Assembly: GCA_003427395.1 (NCBI GenBank)
Contig: BFEA01000247.1
Location: 308,034-372,033, forward strand
Origin: Chara braunii
Taxonomy: Eukaryota > Streptophyta > Charophyceae > Charales > Characeae
Reading direction: 5' to 3'
DNA length: 64,000 nt
The translations under genes were made by a program, and so were the position numbers. Shown in pieces: positions 46,262-56,247 of the stretch. Each line of letters starts with the position of its first letter. Positions within the stretch are counted from its first letter, which is position 1. The notes below the pieces were generated by a model, which had not been told where the DNA came from, made no database searches, and saw nothing but the letters and a program-made list of their open reading frames with translations.

Positions 46262-46577
46262 ATTTCGTCAAAATGGACATCTTTTATTTTTTGAACGAAA
46301 TTGAAACTGAGTTTTTTGGCCGAAAACTCGTCAAAATTTGTTGTTCATGAGAGTCCAGCATTTTACAAACGCTGGACCCCCTGGCTGTACATGGACCTAG
46401 CTTGAGACCAGGTACCTCCAGGCAGTATCTGGTCTCAAGCTAGGTACATGTACAGCCAGGGGGTCCAGCGTTTGTAAAATGCTGGGCCCTCAGGAACAAC
46501 AAATTTTGACGAGTTTTCGGCCAAAAAACTCAGTTTCAATTTCGTTCAAAAAATAAAAAATATCCATTTTGACGAAA
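46262..46577. mobile_element. near-perfect long palindrome in LINE ORF1
   Basis: Arms of about 150 bp (46262-46411 and 46429-46577) are nearly exact complements around a 17-base spacer. Landmarks are TTTCGTCAAAATGGA, AACTGAGTTTTTTGGCCG, CCAGCATTTTACAAACGC and GACCCCCTGGCTGTACATG. A few mismatches only. No coding potential. It interrupts ORF1 after the zinc-knuckle region. Confidence 0.85.
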
Positions 46578-47216
46578 TTGTCGTTAATGGACAAGCGATC
46601 CAATTCTTCTTCGATGTCCCTACCTTGACTGCGGTAACCGTTATTCCTTCCATTGAACGACCGATTGTTACTCCTTGTGCATTCGTCCACGGTGTAGAAA
46701 TACCATCTGCAATTAGTCAAGTACGGCGTTGAGGATGAGACCAATTTGATCTCAATCATGTCACCTTGCCCAAAGTGAACTCAGATTCTGTCCACGAAGA
46801 GAGATCGACATCTAGCGTCGACCTCGCATTTTACATTGGCAAGTTTGGGATCTAAGCCGAAGCGATCCGGGGGGAAGTCCCGAGTCACTGGGCCAATCAC
46901 GTACCCCAATGCAGCTTTGAAATACACGTATGCATCCAATGAAACTTGAATATACCCATCACCTAAAAGATGTTCTCTTCCTCCTCCCTCCAAAATTCTT
47001 TCCAGTCTGCCTTCGTCATCTAGGGCTTTATTTTGAAATAGTAGGATCTGCCTTTGAGTTTTACCCTTCCCTCACCCTGATTGACCATCCATTCTGCCAC
47101 TACCTTATCTTTGGACGTGTATGAAACCATATTTGGGCCCTCGAATTTTACCCTTCCTCTATCTACGGGTGGGTCGAATATATCATCTCTCCTCCAACCA
47201 TTCTCGTAAGCACGCT

Positions 47217-47900
47217 GTCGAGCGCATCGGTCCGGCACCGCACCAGGGCAACGCGGGACCCTCCCGGCCGGTCACGCAGGAGTTGGTTTAAATCCTTCAT
47301 CGCAGATAATACATGTGGAGCTTCCTTAAGCCGCNCCGGCCGAGTGCGCCAGCCATACCTCTCGCGAGCCCCTGCGACAGGATAGGGCCTACGTGAGGCA
47401 CGACTTACCTACACCTTACGGGAGCTGTCACCTCCCTTCGGTGGGCGTATCCCCGCCGAGCTACCAGTCCACAGTACGAAAGCTAATCAGCTGCAATCGC
47501 AGAGGTGGACCAGCCGAGGGCGTTTCTCGTTCGCTATAGCATAGGGGGTACGCGCGGTAATACGCCTCTATCGGAGTCGCACGCGAACCGTCATCTTGGG
47601 GGGCTGAAGTCCCAAGCGCGATTCGACGTCGGTCGACTAGGACGCATCCCACACACCACGCGCACACCACTCTAACAACCATAAGACGACAACACACACA
47701 CACACACGAAACGACACAACGCAAACAACACGACAACACTCCTAGCCCCTCGGTAGTCGTCCCATAACTCTTTGATGCGGAAATCGAATAGGCGTCGCGC
47801 GCGAGACTTTGTATAAAAACTGCGCGGACGCAGGGCTGACTTATATCGACTCGCAATGCAATGGTACGCAAGCAGTCGTAATAATGGCATACTATGTGGT
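47217..47900 (+). repeat. LTR-like repeat, copy Z3
   Basis: Begins TGTCGAGCGCATCGG like Z2. A TATAAAA box is at about 47813-47819, followed by ACTGCGCGGACGCAGGGC. GC-rich with a (CA)n run at 47693-47707. A further partial copy of the TATA-proximal part lies at about 48340-48440 and a weaker one at about 54940-55010. Reading as an LTR 5' of element Y2 is an inference. Confidence 0.55.
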
Positions 47901-48467
47901 ACCCATACTTATGCGGTCCTTGTTAATCTCGAGGGTCACATTCGACACTCAAGTGTCGGCTGACACTCACCTTGAGGGTTAATCTCTCGACGCTGGACAA
48001 CCGTCATGCGGGGTTGAGGACCACACACCCTCTTCTGCACCCTTATGCAGAGTGGGTGGTACACAGGTTTATACCTGTGGTGGTAGTCGTCTCTCGCGGC
48101 CCTAGAGGTAAGTCCTCCCTGGGCCTGGGCGAAAGTCAAGGGGTTTGACTTTGACGGTTGTCACGGACTACAACGTCCAACCATAAAATCTCTAAAAAGC
48201 AAAGGATAAGGAATAGGTCGGCGGCTCCCCCGCCTGGCAAATAAAATCATAGCCCTGGGGTACCCTCCCCTTCTTCGCGCGATGTCGGCGGCCTATAGTA
48301 ATCCCAAATATTCGTCCATATGTGTCGGTCCCTTTTCGATCCCATAACTTTTACACACTAGGGCGCCGAAACGTCGCGCGAGGGATTCTTATTATAGAGC
48401 CGCGCAGCTGCGGGCCAATCTCATATCAACCAACAATGTCAACCTTACGTGGTAATCGCGGCTCCGG

Positions 48468-48551
48468 CCTCGCGATATTCAATGGCTGAAGGAATATATC
48501 GTGAGGGGTTACCCCATACGATATTGAACGGCTGAAGGACATGTCGTTTGG
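48468..48551. repeat. paired hairpin units with GGCTGAAGG loop
   Basis: Two adjacent units share the loop AAYGGCTGAAG. Arms are CCTCGCGATATTC with GAATATATCGTGAGG (48468 with 48492) and CCATACGATATTG with GGACATGTCGTTTGG (48514 with 48537). A separate 9-bp stem GGACATCCC/GGGATGTCC lies at about 48620-48660. Confidence 0.65.
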
Positions 48552-48787
48552 CCCTCGCGACATTTCCGCCTTCAGGGTGGGGTGCCTCGATGGGCAAAGC
48601 GAATAGGTTCTGCGTGAGGGGACATCCCTCCCCTGCAGAGCCTAGGGCTTGGGATGTCCTGGACAAGGAATCCTCAAGAAGTAAGCAAAATACCAGGAAG
48701 GGTCTTCCCTATGCCTCTCAGTCCTAACCTCTGAGTAGACTCTTAGTATGGGGCCCCTTACCCATACAGACATTCACCCCAAGTACA

Positions 48788-48790
48788 TCC

Positions 48791-48822
<32 letters not shown>

Positions 48823-48852
48823 TATATATATATAATATATATATATATATAA
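48788..48852. repeat. (AT)n microsatellite
   Basis: Interrupted TA/AT dinucleotide run. Confidence 0.9.
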
Positions 48853-49227
48853 AGGGGCAGGTTTGTGACGATCACTTCTAACAATCTCATTGGGGTCCCT
48901 CTCAACCATACGTATATATGTGATCGCAGGCAACCAAATCCAGAATCTGATTCACAGCACATACCTACAATCACATCAACGAGTCAAACCAACAGCCCAC
49001 CCACTACACGGACTCAACCCCAACCATCTTCGACACTCATACCCCTCGCTTTAGCCATGCAAGCCTCAAACCTCATGTCCAACCAACCTTAATTAAATAC
49101 TCAGTACCTTTGTTAAATGGCCATTCAATAAAAGTCTGAGTGAAACCATAATGAAACAATGAAAAATCACCGGGGTTAAAGTCTTTTAGGTTGAGTGTGG
49201 GGGGTGAGTTGGACATGAGTCGTAAAC

Positions 49228-49290
49228 CGGCGAATCGGCAACCGACCTGTTATCAGTGATAACAGATGATGATCCTCAAGGGATCAACCT
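49228..49290 (+). repeat. terminal hairpins of Y2 with gag-like reading
   Basis: TCGG-CAA-CCGA is followed by CTGTTATC-AGT-GATAACAG and then CTCAAGGGATCAACCTGAA. The reverse complement matches 15820-15875 and 9014-9045. The plus-strand reading NRQPTCYQ then stop parallels the Y3 peptide and the TCYQ of the Y1 Gag remnant. Confidence 0.6.
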
Positions 49291-49499
49291 GAATCTAGCT
49301 CGGATTTTGAATCAATCGATCAAAAGAGGCCTATAACACATGACAGGTCAACGCCCCAGCTTGAACTTATAAGTTCATGGAGGACAATCTCCACATCGTA
49401 ACCTTACTCAAATCATCCTAGTTAACTATGTCTAAGCGTACCTCTAAGCAATATAGCAAAATTTCCCCTCAGTTAGAGTGGATTTATCAAAAATCCCCA

Positions 49500-50230
49500 C
49501 TTGTCAAAACATATTCGACCTCTTTTAATCTAAGAAAATTTCGGCAGCGCTTCCCGTAGGGAAGGTGCCTTTCCAAAATTTATATAAGTCCAGCTATGAA
49601 AACATAAATAATTTCTACCTCTGGAAAGTCAAAATTATGTCTAACTTCCTGAAATAACAAAAATTTTGGGAGTACTCCCTTTAGAAAGGGAGGCTTTCCA
49701 GATTTATAGTAAGTCAGATATAAAGGCATAAATAATCTCTAACTCTGGAAAGTCAAATTCTGTCTAATTCCCTGAAATAGTAAAAATTTGGGCAGCATTC
49801 CCTTTAGAAAGGAAGACTCCCCAGATTCATACTTAGCCAGATATGAACTCAAAAGGCAGTTCGAGCTCAACTTTAGACAGAACTTAACTAACTCCTTAAT
49901 TTTGTAAAAATTTCGGCAGCACTCCCTCTAGAAAAGTGCTATGCCAAAATTTATACAAGGCCAAGTCCAGAATTTGAAAGTAACTTTGACCTCCCAAAGT
50001 TCAATTTTGTCTAACTCCTTGAATTAACAAAAATTCGGGCAGCACTCCCTTTAGGAAATGAGACTTTCCAGATTTTAACTAAGTCAGATAAGAGAAAAGA
50101 CAAAGTTGAACTTTTTGACAAGTCAAAATTCAACTAACTCCTTGGATTTGTAGAAATTTCGGCAGCGCTTCCCGTAGAGAAAGTAGCTTGCCAAGATTTA
50201 TACAAAGCCAAGTATAAGAAAAGATCTCAG
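49500..50230. repeat. Y2 hairpin array II (TTCGGCAGC-flanked)
   Basis: Six units of about 110-130 bp each start with AATTTCGGCAGC or the like. Hairpins are CTTCCC-GTA-GGGAAG, CTCCCTTT-AG-AAAGGGAG, TTCC(C)TTT-AG-AAAGGAA, GCACT/AGTGC, a CTC..TTT/AAA..GAG form and a CTT/AAG form. TTTCCAAAATTTATA or a similar flank closes each. Related to 15060-15720. Confidence 0.75.
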
Positions 50231-50497
50231 AAAATGCAGGAATTGACTTAAGTGAAAAAAAAAATACTACAGAAAATGCAAGAACTGAAACTAACTCTTA
50301 TGGCTCTAGCACATGGCGAGCAACTAAAGCAACTACCTATCAACTAGAAACTCAAACTAAGTAGTGGTCTCACTCAGTCATATGCAAGCCAAACCACAAA
50401 GGTAAGTACTCTCACCAGTCCAAGTTCATTCCATATAGATAGTTTGTGAATCTTTTAAGTCCTTGAACCCTTATATCCCTCTTACATAAGACATAGA

Positions 50498-51200
50498 GTT
50501 GGACCATTCGCCATGGAAACAATGTCCAGCTTTCCTTTAAGATATACACGAACAGGTTGCACAACTACTTCTCTCTTTTTTTGGGCATATGACTAGGTCA
50601 TTCACCATGGAAACAATGCTTAGCCGCCCTGAGCCGTTTAATATCCAAGATTTTAGTATTTCTCTGACTTTATTTTAAAAAAAAAAAAAAAAAAGGGCAG
50701 CAAATATGGGCAGGGGACTGAACCATTCGCCATGGAAACAATGTTCAGCTTGCCCAGATTATTTCCATTTATACTTCGTATTTTTCCCTTTCTCTTCTTG
50801 ATGCTATGGCTTAACGCTGGACCATTCATCATGGAAACAATGCCCAACTGCTAGTTCACATGCAAATATATATTAAGTACTTTCCCTTTATACTCAGTTT
50901 AACTTATGTGCGTAGTTTTCAGGCTAAACCATTCACCATGGAAACAATGCTTAGCCTTAGACCAGAAATCCTCCCTCAAAATAAACAAGAACTTAAACCC
51001 CTTCAATCGGGCAAACCCCCAGAGTTAACTAGAGCAATCAGGTCATTCACCATAGAAACAATGCCTGGTTCCCCAGAAAACAACTAAATAAACACAGCAA
51101 TCAGGTCATTCACCATGGAAACAATGTCTGGTCCTTCATAAAACAGTCAAATAAACACAGCCCTGAGTCATTCACCATGGAAACAACGCTCAGGTTTTGG
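50498..51200. repeat. Y2 hairpin array I (conserved CCATGG loop)
   Basis: Eight units share the 20-base core CATTCACCATGGAAACAATG (minor variants) at irregular 60-115 bp spacing. The flanking arms change but stay paired, usually with one unpaired base in the 5' arm: TGGA/TCCA, CTAGG/CTTAG, CTGAA/TTCAG, AGGCTAA/TTAGCCT, CAGG/CCTG, CAGG/TCTG, CCTGAG/CTCAGG. One unit (50818-50847) is weaker. Units at 50583 and 50708 add an outer GGGC/GCCC stem. Confidence 0.85.
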
Positions 51201-51439
51201 TTGACCCTTCCAAACGCATGCAAGACTACCTTCCTCCCACCTTCCCCCAGTTTATCCCTTTGTCTGCTTTCAATCATAATAAAGAAAAAACTTAGGCTTC
51301 ACTTTCACACGTTCCTTCCATTCAATCTGATTAGGTCCTAAAGAGAAAGCAAAAACCATAGGGACAATCTCATGCATACAACAGTCATATTATAGGGAGA
51401 TAAGCAAACATGGGTGTTAGTAGGTTGTACAGACGGAAA

Positions 51440-51700
51440 TGATTTACCTGACGATTCCTTGCCTCCAGAACTCCTCCTGAGTTCCGGCAGAGCTCCCACA
51501 ATCGATGGGTGGACTCCCCACAGAGTCTCGATGCGGACCTACGGGTTACAATCCCGCCTGCCGCCTTCCCCTCGTAACCAAGGACTGGACTGAGATTTAG
51601 AAGGGCAGAAAGAGATAGATTTGAGACTCTCAGATCCAAGAATGGTGCTCCCAGTCTCGCAAGAGAGGGCCTTGTAATCTTGGATCACCTGAGGGCCCCG
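51440..51700 (+). repeat. conserved block of element Y2
   Basis: Reverse complement matches 12480-12755 and 6608-6668. On the minus strand 51630-51812 is a 60-residue open frame (ending RLQGPLLRDWEHHSWI) with a counterpart reading RYQGPL near 12530, so the block may once have been coding. I do not recognise it. Confidence 0.55.
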
Positions 51701-51869
51701 TAATGATGACCACGGTACGCAGCAACTTGGTCAAATCAAAAGTCAGACCATTGACGACAACTTCCTGGCGACTCCTCAATTTGCAGCACCGGTTCTCTTG
51801 CAGCTCAAACACCTTCCCTCAAGGGATTCAGCAACCTTCCTATACTCATAGCCCCCAGATTTGCTAGCC

Positions 51870-53800
51870 ATAGGTGAGCTCACACCCCGTGGCTCACCCC
51901 TTTGCTCGCGCACCGACTAGTCGGTCAACAATCAGATTTGCAGTCTCCCCTGTTGCCTTTCGTCGGGACACAGCAAGCCGTTACCAGTCATCAATCAGCC
52001 ATACACAGCAAAGTCCAGCAGCAGCTGGTAGCAGTCTGCAGCAGCATGCATTAGTCGGCGGCAGCTCCAACGGGGTACTTTGCAAAGGACGCAGTAACGT
52101 CGTGCCTAGCAGTTAACAACAGCCCGCACACACCGTCAACCGCAGCAGCAGCGGCAACAAGCAGCAGTCAATGGTGACCAACAACAACCAACACCCAATT
52201 GCTGACTAAGTCCCTCAGCAGACTTCAGGGCCAAGAAGCGAAGGTCACAGATAAACCCCCTTCGCTCTGTCCAGTCAGGCGGACAGTGTTGTATCAGTAG
52301 GGAAGTTTGTGGCCCATAGCTCGAACCCATACACCTCTAACCGTTGGCCTGTGCAACACTCCGATCTATAGGCAAGCCATCAACTCGACAACCATCTCCT
52401 CCCACACAATGGGGTAAGCAGCGAACCAGCCAAATAGTATGTTCCCGGATCCTTGGTTTGCCTCATGCTACCCCAGCCAACGAGATGGACTGCATTCCCG
52501 TTAATAAGCAAGTCCCCAATCTGCAGCTCACCTCCCTGTTACCCCTACTGGATAGTTGAGCAATGCCCAAGCTTAGCAAGAGGTCTGCAGTTTTACCCCC
52601 CCCCTTTGCTGATCCGCGTTGCAGCTTACTCCATAGTCGAGTAGGCCGACTGTTGCGGGAGCAACCGCACAATGGATTGGACAGATGATGGCGCCATAAC
52701 CAACTTCGACGACAACAGAGACAGTGAGCAATCGGGAAGACTAGCCACACTTGCAAAACGGAGTTTATCGCTTTTGTAGGCTCTTCTTGACTACCTATGA
52801 AATATGCAAAATGGGGATGAATCGTTCGCTAAAACGCGGAAAGATACATTGACATTTTTCCTCTCACTTGTACGCTGTCCTCCTCACTCACTTCGACTAA
52901 CTAATGACCTTGAACGTGAATTAACACTGCTACTACACTCGCCTCACCAAAGAACCCCAACTTTGTCACCTACCCCACTCGATCTTATCAAGAACCGAGT
53001 AGCACCTCGACTTCTTCTTCCCGTTCACTTCTCTCCTCCGTCATATCCCGCGTAGCCTTTCACTATTGTAGCGCCCAACCCACTACTCTATCGCCCAATC
53101 TGACGCCGCCAGTCAACTCGCGATGCCCAAAACCCCCCATTTAGAGCCTTAGTTCAACGAAATCGGCCAAGAAATGGTCGAGATACATCAATTTTTACTC
53201 CCTTTTGTATCTGTCTCCGCCATAGCCCGCGCAGCTCATTTCTCTACTAAGTCTAAATTTTACTAACTTACCTCTGATTCCGCCTTCGCCAATCGATTCG
53301 CCCTAGACTAGAACCCCCAAATCGCCTTTTTCCCCACCCGATTCCATCACGGAACGGGCGGGCTACGATTTTCTCAGTTTTCTCCCGCTCTTTCCTTCAT
53401 CCGCCATGGCTCGCTCTTGCCCCCGCGACATTCTCCTCTACACCTGCACATACCTGGCACGTAGGGCCACCCAGGTTCAGCCCATCCTTCTCCTTGACTG
53501 CCCCGCCTGCTACCTGGCCCGCTTCCGCAACTCCCCGTCACTCCCCCGCTTTCGTGCTTGCCCGTCACTCTACCGCCTTGCTGCTCGCTACCCGCTGCCT
53601 GCCGCCTCAGCGCCCGTCACACTCTCCGTCGTAGCACTCTGCTTCTCCTCTGTAGATGCTGCCTGTTCCTTCTCCGCTGCCCGTCTCCCCCATCGGGTTG
53701 ATGCCGACACCCCATAGTCCCCGGTATTCGTTAGCGTAGTCCGGCCCGCTCCCTGAATCCGGTTTGATTGGCAATAGCGCATCGCCCCACCTGTGTTCAT
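51870..53800. other. no recognised gene
   Basis: Moderately GC-rich. GCAGCAG-type runs lie near 52010-52170. From about 53000 several loosely similar stretches contain CTCCRYCATANCCCGCG. Short frames only, none family-like. Confidence 0.45.
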
Positions 53801-53897
53801 TTGTATGGCGCCCGTTTCTAACAAAAGCAGACCGAAGAAGCGAAAAAAAATCGCTACGAAAAAGCTCGGAGCATCGAGATTCCTCCGCGATATAAGC

Positions 53898-53969
53898 GTG
53901 CCGTCCTTGCACAGGGACCGTGCTAATCTTCTCTGTATCGTACCAATCTTAACAGATGTCCCGAAGGAC
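53898..53969 (-). pseudogene. U6 snRNA pseudogene (5' two thirds)
   Basis: On the minus strand, GTCCTTCGGGACATCTGTTA, ATTGGTACGATACAGAGAAG, ATTAGCACGG and CCCTGTGCAAGGACGGCACG follow U6 snRNA in order, including the ACGATACAGAGAAGATTAGC catalytic-core region. After GGCACGC the sequence departs from the usual U6 3' end (TTATATCGCGGAGG and following). I see no U6-type upstream element and TATA box at their standard spacing on the minus strand, so it is probably a retroposed or degraded copy. Confidence 0.8.
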
Positions 53970-54464
53970 TTACCTGCAGTAGCGCCCGGTGGCCCCTCGA
54001 GGCCTGAGCGGCCTTGGTCAATCCTAAATATCTGGATCCCCACATCGAGTTCCGTCCTCCGGATCCGAACACAGATCCGTATTTCCAGTGACCCATGGGT
54101 CCACCGCTCTCCCATTCGCCCTTCCCCGTTATTGTGCTCCTCCCTGCTGCGCACATACCCAGCGTCTGAACCCGTCCCAGTTCACCCCTGTCTTCTGTGC
54201 CCTACCCGCTCGCAGCCTCCCGATGCCTGCGGGTGCCACCCACTGGTGTTCATAGGGGGAGGAGATTGAAGGGGAGGCAAAGTGGCTAGCCCATCGAAAG
54301 AGGCTCAACCCAGATGCTACCGGTTGGCCCTTAGTTGGTATTACCCACCTGTTGCGGTAGGTATCGCACCAGCTGGTGGGTACATGATCCCGCATATTCC
54401 TCCGTAGAGGCCTATGCGCAGATGTGGCTTCTACGGGGTTCCCCTTACTACTGAGGCGGAATAA

Positions 54465-54545
54465 CTTCGCCGCGGTCACGGAAGCAGTTAATAGTTATAC
54501 TTTAGGCAATCTCGCAAATACAACACACCCCCATTCAACCCTACA
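54465..54545 (+). repeat. single arm of the 13019 foldback family
   Basis: CTTCGCCGCGGTCACGGAAG, then GGCAATCTCGCAAATACAACAC, aligns with 13019-13085. The partner arm is not visible downstream. Confidence 0.55.
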
Positions 54546-54619
54546 TCAAACCCGGTATCGCACTTCCAGCGCGACCCTATCTCAACCCCGGTACTTCGTT
54601 CGAAGCGGGACGCGCACAG

Positions 54620-55520
54620 GGGAAGAATGACAAAAGGTATAAGAAAATTTAAAGGCTTAATAAATAAATAAGAACCGGAAAAAAGGGGGGGAGGGGACTA
54701 CAAATACCTCGCCTCCCCCGTGGATCGAGTCCGCCGCTGCGCCCACTAACAAAACCGAGGGGGATAGCTCCGTCGGGCCGTCAACCCCTCAGGTTTTGCT
54801 CCACATTGCTCCGCAGCCGCTGCGTCGGCACCCTCCTGGCCTCGATCCCCGGACTTTCGTAGTGTCATTCCAATGTCGTAACCTATAGGGCTAAGCCCAA
54901 ACCTGGGACCAGCACCCTCAGAGTACTCTACAAGGTAGTGCGGCGCGGCGCTTTGGGCCAACAAAACGGCTGCGCGGCTCCCAGTGCCCGCGCCGGCTCG
55001 CTTATATCGAGCCGTAATTGCCCCGCGCGCTATCCTACGACCCCCTGCTCACCGCACGAAGTCGCGCCTTCGTTGTCGATGCCGTCGTCGGAGTCGTTTT
55101 TCCGCACGCGCGCTCGATTTGGTCAAACGTAGCCATCGAACAAAAATATCCCCTAGATTCTAGTTTTAATCAAGGGTAACCAAAAATAAACAAATCAAAA
55201 ATAATAATAAAAATAAACAGACCGGCACCCGCGCCGGTTTCGTAATCAATGTCAGAAGATGAATTACGCGCGCCTTAAACCTGCGCGCCGACGTACTCTA
55301 TACTCTAGTCAACCATCAAGTCAACGCAAATTACAGACACGGCCACGCCTAGCGCGGTATACCTAAACTTTAAACCAAAACTATTTCCTGTCGCCTGCAA
55401 AACCCAGGGCGGATACCCTTGTAAGGGTATTCGCCCCGACAACGCACCAAATCGTCCTTCACTTTCCTTGGAAGATCTCTTGTTGCGTCTCTAAACAGGA
55501 TGACTACCATCCATTCCATC
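54620..55520. other. GC-rich DNA without supported gene
   Basis: Contains a short stretch at about 54960-55010 (GCTGCGCGG, then TTATATCGAGCC) resembling the TATA-proximal part of Z3. Nothing else recognised. Confidence 0.4.
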
Positions 55521-55522
55521 AA

Positions 55523-55765
55523 TCAACGAATCTTCACCACATCAAAATCTCCATTAACTGTGACTACCGCTTCGTTTCCCTCAATCGTAACATCATCGAA
55601 TGGAATTTTTTCCCGCATGATTCCCCCGTTATAGTACATTGTCATCAAAAGTCTCACTCTTTTCTCATAGGAATCCTTCGGAGCCCCCATGGCTCCGGGA
55701 GGAGACCAACCTCCAGGGATGCCATGATCTTCCATCTCTAACTCTACCGCCTCTAGTCCTGCCAT
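55523..55765 (-). CDS. hypothetical 80-residue reading frame
   Basis: It starts MAGLEAVELEMEDHG and ends with alternating hydrophobic/acidic FDDVTIEGNEAVVTVNGDFD, a beta-strand-like composition. It is less biased than neighbouring chance frames and ends cleanly at a TGA. I do not recognise a family. No promoter or splice context is clear. It could equally be a piece of a retroelement protein or chance. Confidence 0.3.
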   Translation of the reverse strand: MAGLEAVELEMEDHGIPGGWSPPGAMGAPKDSYEKRVRLLMTMYYNGGIMREKIPFDDVTIEGNEAVVTVNGDFDVVKIR

Positions 55766-56247
55766 CAGTTACAAGATAACGTGAAGTTGTGCTTGTGTCT
55801 GAGGGGAGCCTGACTGACTATCCCTCGTCCTATTCTCTAGCACGAGGTGGCAGTACCGACTTTTACGGACTTGTATGGATGGTGACCTAACATCCTCAAA
55901 GGGTGAGCGATCACGACTTGTTGTTTCGCCTACGGCGCGGGTTTCCTTCTACCCCCAAGGTAGACTTACGAGGTAAATTGGTGGGGCAAGCAGGACTAAG
56001 GAGGGCGGGGGTGGGCGGGGCGGGGTAAAGTGGGAAGTGTATGGCTGAGTGTGACTGGGACTGAGGGGTGGGGAGGCTGATGCACAGACTAAATAGGTTA
56101 ATGAGGTTCCCTGCTTCCAGCATCCCACGTCGAAGTGACTGTGGGCTAATCCCACTGAATATAACCTTCCACGCCCTCGCCGTGACTACAATCGCACATC
56201 CTAGGTGTAGAGCGGTGGGGCATTACAATAGCGCCTATCAACCATAC

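Larger units (their letters stand above)
44474..47236 (-). pseudogene. LINE ORF1 (nucleic-acid-binding protein), fragmented
   Basis: N-terminal part (47020-47236 and, after a frameshift, 46781-46993) resembles the DUF4283-type domain of plant L1 ORF1: KDKVVAEWMVNQGEGRVKLKGR, then LLGDGYIQVSLDAYVYFKAALGYVIGP split at the usual places. Next (46574-46759) a CCHC-spaced knuckle NCRWYFYTVDEC has lost its first Cys and its His. A low-complexity C-terminal part runs to about 45157 and, after the 44781-45156 insertion, ends GSRLNG-stop at 44474-44476. The N-terminus is cut by the Z3 boundary. Confidence 0.7.

Noticed and set aside
50498-51200. CRISPR-like array (regular repeat with variable neighbours)
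   Set aside because: The spacing is irregular, the variable parts are complementary arms, not spacers, and no cas-like gene is present. The surroundings are eukaryotic mobile DNA.
53406-53717. 103-residue Pro/Arg/Leu/Ala-rich frame
   Set aside because: Composition follows local C-rich DNA, with no domain, no homologue recognised and competing frames on the other strand.
54034-54047. TCCCCACATCG as a U6 upstream sequence element
   Set aside because: It is in the opposite orientation to the minus-strand U6 pseudogene and no TATA box lies at the right distance.
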